Below are positions 1 to 12,400 of a stretch of DNA of 64,000 nucleotides, in pieces; positions within the stretch are counted from its first letter, which is position 1, and each line of letters opens with the position of its first letter. The notes below the pieces were generated by a model, which made no database searches, was not told the origin of the DNA, and worked only from the letters and a program-made list of their open reading frames with translations. The stretch lies in NCBI GenBank assembly GCA_963855995.1, contig OY979724.1:12384032-12448031 (forward strand), in the 5' to 3' direction. Source of the stretch: Muricea muricata (taxonomy: Eukaryota > Cnidaria > Anthozoa > Malacalcyonacea > Plexauridae). The translations under genes were made by a program, and so were the position numbers.

Positions 1-239
1 CCATGCAGGCAACAAATTTGTTATTATATAGTGCAAATTTGATCATTTGAAAACTGATATATTCTTCTTTTAGACAGATATTGCTTCAACAATTTGCCAC
101 ACATTTGAATGATTTGTGCACATTTGATGCATTTGCATTTTGGCACCCAGGTGCAAATTTTGTGTGAATCTGGTTTTTCATATTATTAACATAGGTAAAT
201 AAATAACATACGAAAAATTACCCCCTGTTGTGATTCTGC

Positions 240-325
240 GAGACCCCTTTTAGGCGGACACCCCTCTTAAGCGGACACCTTGGCGAGGTCCCAATGGTGT
301 CCGCTTAATAGGGGTTCAACTGTAA
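240..325. repeat. Dispersed-repeat fragment with 'GCGGACACC' motifs
   Basis: Several copies of GCGGACACC and its reverse complement GGTGTCCGC lie close together, ending in a segment reading GGGGTTCAACTGTAAT. Opposite orientations of the same short motif suggest the end of a small foldback transposon. No coding potential is seen. The element cannot be bounded from this one copy, so the limits are approximate. Confidence 0.4.
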
Positions 326-431
326 TCTTCATTCGTAATATTTGGAGCGTCGCGTTTTCCTTTGCGTCCAAGTAATTTCTGATTTAGTGCTTTAAAACGA
401 ACACATACGGTCAGTTAAGTACGATGGAACT

Positions 432-1172
432 TGGCGGCGCTCTGGCAAACTGGCGCTCTGGCGAAACTGGCAGACTGGCGCTCTGGCAAAACTGGCGCTC
501 TGGCAAAACTGGCAGACTGGCACTCTGGCAGACTGGCACTCTGGCAGACTGGCACTCTGGCAAAACTGGCACTCTGGCAAAACTGGCACTCTGGCAAACT
601 GGCGCTGTGGCGAAACTGGCAGACTGGCGCTCTGGCAAAACTGGCATACTGGCACTCTGGCAAACTGGCGCTCTGGCAAAACTGGCAGACTGGCACTCTG
701 GCAGACTGGCACTCTGGCAGACTGGCACTCTGGCAAACTGGCACTCTGGCAAAACTGGCAGACTGGCGCTCTGGCAAAACTGGCAGACTAGCGCTCTGGC
801 AAACTGGCGCTCTGGCAAAACTGGTAGACTGGCACTCTGGCAAAACTGGCAGACTGGCACTCTGGCAAACTGGCGCTCTGGCAAAACTGGTAGACTGGCA
901 CTCTGGCAAAACTGGCAGACTGGCACTCTGGCAAACTGGCGCTCTGGCAAAACTGGTAGACTGGCACTCTGGCAAAACTGGCAGACTGGCAAAACTGGCA
1001 AAACAGGCACTCTGGCAAAACTGGCACTCTGGCAAACTGGCGCTCTGGCAGACTGGCACTCTGGCAAAACTGGCAAACTGGCGCTCTGGCAAAACTGGCG
1101 CTCTGGCAAACTGGCGCTCTTGCAAGCAAGCAAGCACTACCCCTAGCTGTTACAAAACTGGCACTCTGGCAA
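432..1172. repeat. CTGGC-based minisatellite/satellite tract, about 740 bp
   Basis: The tract is built from 8-9 bp subunits CTGGCAAAA, CTGGCAGA, CTGGCACT and CTGGCGCT in shuffled order. A higher-order unit of about 66 bp, marked by the variant CTGGTAGACTGG near 821, 888 and 953, repeats three times almost unchanged. The repeat happens to avoid stop codons, so long open frames of 240-265 codons run in several frames on both strands. Reading all frames open at once is the mark of a low-complexity repeat and not of a gene. The last isolated unit is at about 1157-1172. Confidence 0.9.
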
Positions 1173-2845
1173 GATTTTCTCAAAAATGCACATCATTTTG
1201 GCGTATGGTATTGAGAGCTTTTACATGACGTGAGACATCGTTTGTATAATTACCACCCATATATTACTTTAACTACAATAATTATGTTAATTATTTATGA
1301 CGTGCTCTGTGCTTTGCTACACGGCTTGATAACCGAAAAATCGCGGACACGAAAACATTAGGAATAGATAGGAAGTGAGACATCTGGTTCTTATACCTGA
1401 TCTGTGGTTAAGTCGTGCAGTTAACTAACTACGGTTAGGGGTTTAACTAGGGTAGTTAACGCTAACTGCAATTAACTTTAACTACTTTTTTATACAACCG
1501 GCCCCTGGTATTTCCCAGCATCCATGTATTTTTCTGTTTATTATATAAACTACATTCTTTTCTACCAATATAAAATATCCAGAAGTATGATTGATGATTG
1601 TTTGAAAAGCGATAATTTTTACATGTGAAATTATCCTAAAAAATCTCACATGTGAGATTATCAGTTTTATCAGTGCCCGAAATCCTTATAAAACAATGTA
1701 CTTTATATAATAAGTCGTTTTTGTGCTCGTTCTCCTATATAATATTCTTTTTTGTGCTCGTTCTCCTACACAATTCTTTGTGCTCATTCTCCTGTACAAG
1801 TCTTTTTGTGCTCGTTCTCCCATATAATACGTCTTTTTTGTGCTCGTTCGAAAACTGATAAAAAAATGGAGAATTGTGGGGAATCTTTAAAACAAGAAGA
1901 AATACTGGGCAATCTCTGAGACTGCTTGTGTTGTACGAGAGTAAGCAAATAATATAAAACAAGACGCTTGCTAAGCCTTTACTCGAGCTAAAGCGCTCAA
2001 CGGCGCTCTGCTTTCGATGCGTCATGCTTACACATATATATTATTGTATCTGACTGAAGAGCTTTGCGCGAAGGAAAACGCAGACCGAATTATGACTTTC
2101 GCTTTAACTCGAGTAATTCGCTACCGAACACAAGGCCAACACATACTGTACCCTAAACACGTAATGTATTTTAATTTGATGGCTGTGTCTCGATTTAGAG
2201 TTGACCCCAATGTCAGGTCACATGAAACACAGAAATGTATGAAAACCTCTAATTTAATTTCCTCCACAGTATGCTGACATGTTTACAGACATTTATTAAA
2301 TTAAATCAGAATAATTAATTACGTAAAGCAATTGCAATTATTAGTTACGTATAAGTAATTATGACAATTGTAATTATAATTATATTATTTCATCTCATGG
2401 CTATCATCATACAGTCAATATTCCCGCACCTTCAGCAGGACTTGTGACATAAATTGTTGCCTTCTTATAACCAGCCTAAAAACAAAGTAATTAATCTCCA
2501 ACTATATTTTTCCAAACTTCTTACAAATGCAAGTGTTACAACAAAGGAGAGTCTAATGAGTTCAGAAAACTTGCAAGAGGCTAGCCAAAAAAGGGGTGGC
2601 AAGGGAGAAGGCATTGCCCCCCACTATTTAATAATCCTGTTTTTTTGGGGGGGGGGTTGCGGTAAAAGGAGACCACAGTGAAAGAAAGCTTCCTGAAAAT
2701 GCCAGAATTGCATTTCAGAAGTGGTAGAATTAATAATTTTCCTCTGGTGTTGTTCAACCCTTTTGTCTCCCCAAATCAGGGTCTAGCTAGGACCCTGAAA
2801 ATTTGGCAATTATAGTTGAGAAGGAAAGATATCATGCATTTTTCT
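1173..2845. other. Intergenic, no supported gene
   Basis: Apart from the short tandem repeat at 1705-1855, this AT-rich stretch shows no conserved protein segment or exon-like frame on either strand. It lies between the satellite and the 3' end of galactokinase, so part of it is probably galactokinase 3' UTR. A G-run is present near 2642-2656. Confidence 0.6.
1705..1855. repeat. Short tandem repeat, about 27-30 bp unit, 5 copies
   Basis: The phrase TTTTGTGCTCGTTCTCC recurs five times with AT-rich linkers of the type TATATAATA between copies, with small substitutions. It is a minisatellite in non-coding DNA; open frames across it are by-products of the repeat. Confidence 0.75.
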
Positions 2846-5060
2846 TTATAGTTGGTATTCCTTAGTATCATGAACAATTGTGGTATCCAGACTTTGATTG
2901 AGAACAGTGAGACTGTCTCCCTCACATTTTCTTACCTTTATATGACTAGCTAAATTCTCTACAGCAGATTTTTTTGCTAAGGTCACTGTACATCCCCCAA
3001 AGCCCCCTCCTGTCATCCTAGATCCATAAACACCCTCAACCTCAAGAGCAAGTTTCACAAGCTGGTCTAACTCAGCACAACTAACTTCATAATCATCTCT
3101 AGAAAGTAAAACACAACACCTATGAGCTTTATTAGAACAGACACAGGGAGGGGAAGGTGCTTATAAATAGCAATGGGTGTGAAAAAGTTGATCTTAAAAA
3201 TGACCTAGAACTTCACCTGAGAGAGTTATGACTTCCCACCATTAATTTGCCAAAAAATTCATAATTGTTTTTCTCTAAGGCGGAGACGGCATCTTGGGTT
3301 CTCTGTATCTCTGTAAGCACATGACGAGCTCGCCTGTACGTGACATCATCAAGTTCTGACTTTTTGCCTGCAAAAAATGCATGGGCTACCATGTCAGCAA
3401 GTTCTTTACAGGGCATTGACAATGACGTCAACAATCAGAGTCATGTGAATCATGTGAGTCTGCTGCAGGCTTTAACAGCATATGCATTTTTGCTTTGAGA
3501 TACTCTCTGAAAAGTAATCCCCTCTTACTAAACATGACCAGTTACTTGAACTTTTAATGGGTTAAATGGAATCCTTGCCTTCTAGTAAGGTCATTGAAGC
3601 ATCTCTCAGACTCTTCACACCAAGAATCTTTGCACTATCTTCACAACGTTTTCTTCGTTTGGGATATTCACTCTCAGACAATTTGTGTTTAACATTGGAA
3701 TTGATGACTACAACTGCCAGATTTGGATCGGATAATGGAACAGCTTTGGTTTCGACTGACCTGCTCAACAGAGTAGAGTTTGTCAAATGAGACAAGGGAA
3801 CTGTAAGCAAAACCTGTGGTACCATATAGCAGGCTTAGAAAATGAATTGCAGGGAATATTTGGGATAAATTTAAAGGACAAGGTTTCATCTATATGCACA
3901 GGGCGCTGAAGACTAGGCATTTCTAATCATAGCAAATGAATAGAAGCCTGTTTACACAAAGTAAAATATATTCAGTAGCATGCTTACTTTAAAAAATTTT
4001 CTGTTTCACTAACTGATAATGTTGCTGATATTTTATTTCTACCCTGCATAAACAAAGTTGCCTGGTTGAAACAAGCAAGATTTTTAGCTGGTCTTATTAT
4101 TGCTCATTTCTTAAACTTCGTTGCTCATTTCTTAAACTTTATCGCTAATTTCTGAACTGATTATCAGTTTTATACCTGCAGTCTAACAAGAGAACGTGGT
4201 CGCGTTGTCCCATAATTGATATGCATTGATCCATTATGCCACATGGCATGTTTGCAAACTCATGCTCAGCTTTCTGACACAGCAACATCTTTTCTTTTTG
4301 TGTACGGTTCTTACTCTCTGGGCACAACTGCTCCAAGAACATGCATGTTGCAACCTCAAGAGATGCTGAACTTGACAGCCCTCCACCAAGCGGTACAGAT
4401 GTTGCAATAGCAGCATTGAATGATGGGGTTTGGAAGCCAAAATTAGCAATGACACCTTTCACATAATTGACCCAAAGTGGTTTGCCTGGGGCGATGGGTG
4501 TGTCTGCAGAGTGGTTGGTGAATGTAACTAGTTTGGGTTCGTCTGCACCATCAGCAGAGGTTACAATTTGGCAATTGGGACCATCGGCCGAGCTGCCAAC
4601 AATAACAGTTACTAAACTCAAAGCCTACGGAAACAAAATCACAAATATAACAGTTCATTGAGGTGTTTTTTACAAGTTCAAATGATTAGAACCTTTTATT
4701 CTCCAAAGGTTTTTTAAAATTGATTTTCCTTTCATTCTCCTTTGATGAACACAATATACTTTTATTTACTTTTATTATATACTATTATACTGGCAAACTT
4801 CGCTAAATATGCTAATGTACAATAACTTGCGACATCAAATATTAATTACAACAAATACTTTATATTTAAGTTTTTAGTATTTATAGTATAGTCATTATAG
4901 TATTTTGTAATTTTACCATGGGCAATACAAAACCATCGTTGTAATCAGTATGTTCTCCTATTAAATTCACTCTTCCTGGTGCATACGCTGCAATATTAGG
5001 CTTAGCTTTGAAATGTTTTTCAAACAATTCTTTCGCTTCTTTTAGAATAATTTCCGCCAT
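2846..5060 (-). CDS. GALK1: Galactokinase, complete five-exon model, 392 aa
   Basis: Cytosolic GHMP-family kinase that phosphorylates galactose at C1 in the Leloir pathway. Exons on the complement: 4917-5060, 4176-4624, 3579-3760, 3217-3367, 2846-3098; phases agree at each junction. The [12 protein letters not shown] galactose-binding signature is at about residues 29-40, the ATP-binding GGGLSSSAS motif at 128-136, the probable catalytic aspartate in CGIMDQ at D180, and the third GHMP motif TGGGFGGC near 338-345. The 392 aa total equals my recollection of human GALK1. Two oddities: the third intron must use a GC donor (after 3579) to stay in frame, and the last exon contains an AAG|GTAAGA donor-like site at 2936. 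I read through that site, because no matching 3' exon was found and read-through gives the family length. The final 29 residues (2846-2935) do not resemble the human C-terminus and are the least certain part. The start is the first ATG, just before the conserved N-terminal domain. Confidence 0.93.
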
Positions 5061-5225
5061 TCTTCAAACGCAATCCTTTAGAAGTCCTTACCAAATACTC
5101 TAACATTCCTTAGATTGACACTTTTTCCTATTTTCCCGGTATATTCTGGAGGATTTTCACCAACAATTCCTTGTTTAAGGATAAATGCTTGCAATTGAGA
5201 ACTTGAACCTCATCCAATTTGCACC
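5061..5225. promoter_or_regulatory. Putative bidirectional promoter of GALK1 and ECI1
   Basis: Only 165 bp separate the galactokinase start codon (-) from the ECI1 start codon (+). Both transcripts must therefore initiate inside this interval, or their 5' UTRs overlap. No TATA box is obvious. The arrangement is seen directly; shared regulation is inference. Confidence 0.6.
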
Positions 5226-8200
5226 ATGGCTTTGAAACTGTCAAGATGTTTTGCTCGAGTTTCTTTTCCTGGTAAGTTCCAACAATAGTGCTAGATAGTG
5301 CATTTTAGCCTAGCTTTAGCTTATGAACAATCTACTATATTGAACTTGATGTACTAGTATAGTGATTTTTTGAACACTCCCCCTCCCCCCTCTCCACTAG
5401 GAGTATTAAATTTGTATGCATGTGAAATTTAGCAAAATCCCTGACAACTGGGATAAAAACCCATTATGACTCTCTAACATGTCATTTGTCTGTACACCTC
5501 AATGACAAAGCAATAATTTATATTACCCAATGATAGGGATCAACCTGGGAGGCGGTCCTGGCACCTTATATTCCCGATAGGCCGATATAAGTCTACAAAA
5601 ATACTCCAAATTGTGCTACTAATTTTCACATAAATACCCGAAATGCTTGAAACATGGGATCCTAAATATTCTAAAATATTAATTATATAATGCCTGAAAA
5701 TAAAATATACCATATACCCAATTTTAAAAACTTCAATATACTATGTAGCCAAAAACCCCTGGTAGACCCTAAAGGGTGAGAGAGTGGTGGGAGGATAATG
5801 CTATGAGATGAGAAACATTATATAAATGCTATTAAACCATAGTGCCTTTGTTTTAAGCACCTGTCAATGTTTTGGTTTTACAGGGGGAGTGTGGGCATAA
5901 TTACTATAATGATTGTAAGCATTACAGATTACACAGAAGTGTTTTCCCATATTTCTTTCAGACTTGCTCTTAGGTTGTGTTTCTAAATGCGCAGTCAGAG
6001 CCACTCCTCTTTACATGTGCCGTTCCAATCTGTCGTCCGAAACTTCTTCCTTTGTGAATGTCATTAAAGAGAATGGCTACAGCATTGTTGAAATGAACAG
6101 AAAGCCTGTGAATTCTCTTGGCCTGGAGCTTCTTACAGAACTTGTAAATGTTATCGATGACCTTGAGGCTGATCCAGCTTGCCAAGGCCTTATCCTTACA
6201 TCAGTAAGTTATAAAGATGTTCTGCATTTGCAAAAATGTAATTATCGGCAGCAATTTTTTGCCTACAACAAATTTTTTGTGGTCATTGCAAATTGTACTC
6301 TTATTTTAAAATAATGTACTATGTTCGTATGAGAAAGTTCATTGATATTTTGAGGGACAACCAAAATTGCTCCCGAAATGCTGCCAAACTTGAAATAATC
6401 AACGGCAATTTTTTGCCTTCATGAATTTATCTAAATTTTTGAGGGCTGTAATTCTAACCAATAGGCTGCTCCATAAAATATTCAACCCTCTGTGGACAAA
6501 ATTAACACTACCCTCTTTCTGGACATCCTGTACAAACTTCAGACGTTCTTTAGACTCCCCCTCACTGAATGAGAGAAATTTTCCTTTTAAAGAAATTTGA
6601 GCAGTTAAGCTTAAAACAGGTTGAACTAAACTCTTTGCATAACAAAGTTTCTGTGTAATTCCAGCCTCTTTAATTTGTATTCAAATTTTTTCAGGCATTT
6701 CCTAAAATTTTTTGTGCTGGTTTGGACATCACCGAATTCCTAAAGGGGGATGGAGAAAGGCTCAAAGCATTCTGGGAATCATTTCAAGATGTTTGGCTTA
6801 GACTTTATGGCTCAAGATTGGCCACTATAGCTGCAATAAATGTATGTTTAGTTGTGTTGCTAGTAGACAGATCTATGAGAGAAAATGGCACAACTTTACC
6901 CATATTTTAAGCATATTTCTGCCTCTTGTACCATAAATTCACACATAACAAAGATGCATTACTTGTTTCAGTACACACAGTTGATTTTTTGTTGCAGGGA
7001 GCCTCCCCAGCAGGTGGATGTCTTTTGGCAACATCTTGTGATTACAGGATTATGGCAGAGGGTGCATTCATTGGTCCAAATGAGACTCTGTTGGTCAGTT
7101 GACATTTTCATGTTGTTCATGTTTTCTTCCAGTTATTGATGATATTAGTAAATGGTTATGATTTTGTTTAATTTTAAAATTTGTTTCTTGTTTGTTTTAG
7201 GGAATTGTTGCTCCAAGTTGGTAAGTGTAAATCTTTAAAAATTAGTATTACTAAATAGTTTAGCTTAACATATAGCTCCACATAATATTTGATAGTGAAG
7301 ACATAGGTATGAGAGAGGGTCCATTATATGGCTCTAATCTATGTGTTTAGATATACTGATGCTACCTACAGTAAGTTTACCATGTAGTCAGCCCACCTCC
7401 CACCCTGAACTGCCTTCCCAGCTGGACCACACACCTTCTACTCAAAGACCCCAACCTCTACCTAGACTGGACCATCACCACCACATATGAACACCCCCTG
7501 TCTAGATCTTGACTGCAGACCTGTCAAGGTTGCAAAATTAAAATGCGTGACACTCCCCCCTATGAACTTCAAAATCCCCTTTAAATCTACTTTAACAATA
7601 TTTTAAAAATTTATTTTGTGTGCGCGAAAGAATATTGTGGAAAAAAATGTGTGACAATCACGCCAAATGCTTGACACTTGACATGTCTGCTGTCTGCTAT
7701 GGTTACCTGTAAATATTGGCACATGGGTGTCATATTACCTTTTGCACACAGTGTCAATGAGTTATTGTTAGGTCTATTATTTCAGGTTACATGTCATGAA
7801 AAGTGGGACGTTATAAAATGATAAAAATGCGTAACTTTTGCATCATTTTAATGATGCGTGCGGGACAGCGGGAACAAAAGCAGAATGCGTAACTCTCACG
7901 CAAAATGCGGGAAACTTGGCAGGTCTGTGACTGCCTACACAGGTTTGCCAAGGATAACCTCAACTGTACAATTTTCTCATAGGTTCAAAGAAACTCTTGT
8001 CAACACTGTCGGCCATCTTCAAACCGAACATTTATTGTGTTTGGGGAAACTCCTTAGTAGTGCAGAGGCATGCAAGATAGGACTGGTAGACCATGTAGTG
8101 GAGAAAGCTGAAGTGATGTCAGAAGCCAAAAATGAAATTCAAAAATGGTTAGCTATACCAGGTAACTATAATTACATTTTACTGAGTTTTTTTACAGTGA

Positions 8201-8835
8201 CAGGTGTGTCACAAGGGTGGGCTGGACTAAATGCATTTCCTATTCTACCAATCTCATCATCCTCATTAAAACTTTTGCCCAGATCTAAATTTTTATGCCT
8301 TATAAGAAATGCACCTGTATTGTTACAAACCTGGAAATAAATTTAATTCTTGTCCAGTTGTGTTCACACTGCATGTTGTCAAAACAAATGTGAAACAAGC
8401 TGTAAACAGCTTGGAACAAGCTTGATGAGGCTTGATGTATCATATAACAAGACTGTTACAGCCTTGTGTTGTCAACTTTGTGATAATCTTGTTACAATAA
8501 GCCTGTATCAGGGTTGTTAGACAAACAGTGCAAACATAACTGTTCAAGGCTTGTTAACACACTTGTTTCAAAGTTGTGACGTTTTTACCTAAATTGTCCA
8601 TTGTTGTTTATCAATATTCCCAGTTTTTATCATGTGTATGATGTTTCTTCTAGCTGAAGCAAGAAGCGCAACTAAAACAATGTTACGAGGACCAACGCTG
8701 GACAAATTGCGTGCTGCCAGACAGGAGGATACAAAACTATTCACTGATTATGTTTCCAAGGATTCAACACAAAAAATGCTTGCAATGTACATGAAAAAAC
8801 TTGCTGAAAAGTCAAAGTCGAAAAATCAGAACTGA
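5226..8835 (+). CDS. ECI1: Mitochondrial enoyl-CoA delta isomerase 1, 303 aa
   Basis: Crotonase-fold 3,2-trans-enoyl-CoA isomerase of the mitochondrial matrix, which shifts double bonds so that unsaturated fatty acids can pass through beta-oxidation. Exons: 5226-5271, 5962-6203, 6695-6841, 6998-7093, 7201-7220, 7983-8161, 8654-8835; all phases agree. The N-terminus is basic and serine-rich without acids over about 16 residues, suiting a mitochondrial transit peptide. Family segments include PVNSLGLELLTELV, the oxyanion-hole region FCAGLDITEF, GASPAGGCL, and GPNETLLGI, whose glutamate (about E174) matches the known catalytic Glu of the mitochondrial enzyme. The C-terminus ends in KSKNQN, which is not a peroxisomal PTS1 signal, favouring ECI1 over ECI2. 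The length agrees with about 302 aa for human. Exon 5 is only 20 nt. Confidence 0.95.
8380..8585. repeat. Dispersed repeat, family D ('AACAAGCTTG' type)
   Basis: Lies in the last ECI1 intron. It is rich in short alternating motifs such as GGAACAAGCTTGATG, CTTGTTACAA and CAAGGCTTGTT on both strands. Related, better preserved copies with AACTTGCAACAAGCTTG occur at about 34370-34650, 44760-45005 and 46945-47335. No coding capacity is seen; probably a non-autonomous element, and this is a diverged copy. Confidence 0.45.
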
Positions 8836-9415
8836 ATACTCACCTTGCCAGACCGGTATATACATATGGATAGTTTAAGTTTAAAACAAACCTCAATGAG
8901 TTTTTTTTTGATAATACATAGCATAAATATATTTAGTATGTACTTGGTTTACTATATTTTAACCATACATTTTTTGGAGATGGTTAGCTTAACCCTTGTG
9001 TCAAGGTAAAAAGCTTTTTTGCATTAATGGTAGTTTTGTGTTTCTGAAGCTTTGAAATAATCAGATATTTAAAAATACAGAAACTAAAACTGTAGGTTAA
9101 ACTCTAACCCAGGTCTTTCTCGCTTACATGTAAATTAACCTATGTCAGATCACGTGATTGTTGAGTGGCCAATAAGTTAGCCATTTCAGATCACATGATC
9201 TGCAACGGGTTCATTTACATGTAAGCCGAGGAGATGTAAGGACACCATAATGAATGAATTTTGCGAAGAACTGTGCTAATTTGCATATCAAATTTCATTC
9301 AATAAGATATCATGTTCTTGAAACCCTTAAAAGTGATTGTATATTGACTTTAGTGAAATACTTTAAACTTACCATTACAATCCTTTTAACCCATGTCTTA
9401 CGTCTTACCATATAT
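8836..9415. other. Convergent intergenic spacer ECI1 / DUS1L with foldback
   Basis: The 3' ends of ECI1 (+) and DUS1L (-) face each other across 580 bp. An imperfect inverted repeat at about 9118-9232 pairs TCGCTTACATGTAAATTAACC with GGTTCATTTACATGTAAGCCGA and is probably a small MITE. No other gene is seen. Confidence 0.6.
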
Positions 9416-12400
9416 TTATTTAATAGGTTCACTAGCATTGCATAGCTCAGTTCTATTTTCATCCTCTGTGTTCTTGTTTACTTTCACTTCACCGTCTTTC
9501 GTTGAACTGTTTGTTTTCCCATCACACTTGAAACGATGGCTGCGACAATTCAAATGTTCTGTAAAGGTTTTTTCGCGACAGCAAGCTCGGCATAGCATAT
9601 ACACACACTTTCTTCCCTGCATGAAAAGAAACGTTTTGTTAAAACGTTTGGTTAGATGTATTTTTGAGTTCATTTACTTCATGAACATTTTGTCAACACT
9701 TTTGCTTGTATATTGGAATGTCATAATAACCTTCGGGTTAACAGTGCATTTTTCACATCTGTCCCACTTGAAGGATCCTACACAAATACAAAACAATGTT
9801 GCATCAACATAAATCCATCTTTACATACGAGTGTATTCATTTTTACTTTGATATTTGTCGTGGGGGAATCAAACTGACACATACTACAAACTTTGGAATG
9901 CTAGCCCAATTCTCTGCCAACTCACTGAACTCAGCTCATTTCCCGCTAAAGAACACGATGAAATCAACAACTCTATATCTTTTTTTGTGGTGTTACTCTG
10001 AGTCTACACCGCGTACCTCAGTTGCAAGAGAGCTTTGGACTAGCATTTCATAAGTTATAGGTGTGATTCTCACTGTGGTCAGGCATATTTTCCACCTTAC
10101 CCAGTGTGGATATAAACTCAAAGTAACACAACAAACTCTGTCATGAGGGAAGATGATACTTAAAGACATAAAAATTCTTCATTCACTCATACTTTGTGCA
10201 TTCGACTCTTTTTTCTGTTGTTGCTCTAACTTTCTTTGTCTCTTCAACATTCTTTTCATTTGTGTCTTGCTCAAACCTTCCTTATTCCCATCTTCATCTT
10301 CTTCTTTCTTAACTGGCTTTGGCTCGTTTGTTCTGCCCCAACAAAATTAAAACAAAATTATGGTGTACTCTCGTCCGCAGAGTTTATCATCCGTTGTAGC
10401 TGAGTATGACAGCTTGTCTGCAGACTTGCGAGTTGCTAAAAGATTTTTACGTGTGCAACTGGAATACCTAGAGAAAACCCACGACTTTTGGCAGAACTAA
10501 ACTAACTTGTTTCACATGCATGTCAGAAGTCTGAAGTAAGGATCAAGCTCAGGCCCTCTTTGGTTTTTGTCATTTGTAGTACCTGATGTATGGTTGACAA
10601 ATCCAGTAATGCTTTTTGTCAGGTGCGGGAGATTCTGCTACTTTGCTTTGGTCTATCTACAAAGAAAACAAATTTATGGAGTCAATAGGTATGTTTTGAG
10701 TAATACATTGAGCTGCAATTGGCCCCAATGAGGCATACTAATTATTTTTTTCTTGTCTAACAGCAGAAAATTTTAGTTTTCAATGGCTAAGAACTGTAGC
10801 TTAATTTTGTTTTTGTACCTGCGCCAGCTGTTTTAAGTCATTATTTATAGTTTTCATCTCACTCAGAGATCCAGCCTTGCTTAGTCTTTCACGGACATCG
10901 GTGTGAATACATAAACTGCAGGAATACAACAGAAAGAGCTTTACAAAATTTCAATATGTTTTCTAATTCACACAGTTTCCAAGAGTCATACCCATGATGC
11001 CATAATCTAAACATGTGAGCTCTGACAGCTGATAGAGCGCAAGGGTATCGATCAACTAAATTGAGATATTGTTCAGCCATTTCCCAAGCTGGAGGTTCAT
11101 TACCAGTGAATAATGCTGGATTACGCAGATTGCCCTCTGAAAACAACATACAACAAATTAGATCTATTAGATATTAGCTTACACTTAATTGCTCTGTATA
11201 TATGTTGTATGTAAAGTAATATGTTTCATTCTGTCTGGTGATGACTTTGAAATAAGTCAAAAAATTTAGTCTCAACTGCTTGTTTTCTTTTACTCATATT
11301 TTGAATTATATACAAGATGTCTCAGAATTGTTTAGAATTTGTAATTACCTTTTTCCTTGAGAAGTAAAATTAGTAAGAAAAAAAACACTCCGAAAAAAAC
11401 AACATCTTGTAAACTAAAGGTTCGAGCTTTTAAAAACAAGACAACAATTTTGCGGTGATATTTCGATACTTGAGTTTACAAGATGTTGTTTTTCGAAGTG
11501 TGTTTTTTTTTTATATTTTATTAAATTGCCTACAAGTAAAATTTGTCTAACATTTTTTGTCTAAAAAAGAAAGCACATCATCAACAGGGTTTGGAATAAC
11601 CTACCAGCTGTCATCACACCATCGGCTCCTGTATAATCCAAGCAACGCTGTACGTCATTAAAATACAAAATATTTCCATTTGCAAACACTGGAATGGACA
11701 GGTTCTCTCTGGAAACAGGAAGAAACAAATGTTTTCCTAATGAATAAAAACAAAAGCACTTCATGGCCAAACAGCAAATTTTCCAGCATATTTCAAGCAT
11801 AATACTTGACTGCCTTGATATGGTCCCAACTTGCCAAACCACTTAATTCTTTCTTCTGTTCTCTTGTTCTACCATGAACAGTTAATATCTGAAGAATGAA
11901 ATTGTGAATATCACACATTAAACATTGACGGCATGCAAACAAAGAATACCAATATACACAACTTGGGAGAGCTTACAGTATATCTTGCTTGTTTGGGCAG
12001 TTTATCAGTCATTCATGCATGCTTTTTGAATATCATTACAATTTCATGTTGTCTAAGTCACCTGGCAGCCAGACTTTTCTAACATTTTTGCATACTCCAC
12101 TGTCTTTTGTATATCTTCAAACACTCTAATTTTACATGTGACAGGAACTGATAGCTTTTCAGCAGCTAAACTTACTGCAAATACAGAAGAATTGAAAATA
12201 TTAAAGACACAAATGAATGTATTTTGTTTTTTATGAATACAATATGTGTGTAGTCTTATTACCTATTTTACTTATTAGGTCCCACTCATCTTGTAAAAAT
12301 GCTCCATAATGTCCTGTAAATGAATAATAGGTTTTATTATATGACTTTGAAAAATCTTTCACTCTGATTGGTCAACATGCTGTCCATAAAAACCCATATA

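Noticed and set aside
411..1228. Six long open frames (114-265 codons) on both strands at the left edge
   Set aside because: All arise from one stop-free CTGGC repeat; simultaneous openness in many frames and pure repeat composition argue against a gene.
10369..10470. Possible extra DUS1L exon on the minus strand
   Set aside because: It has an acceptor and a short open frame, but the flanking exons 10583-10656 and 10193-10332 join in exact phase without it (YIR|TNEP).
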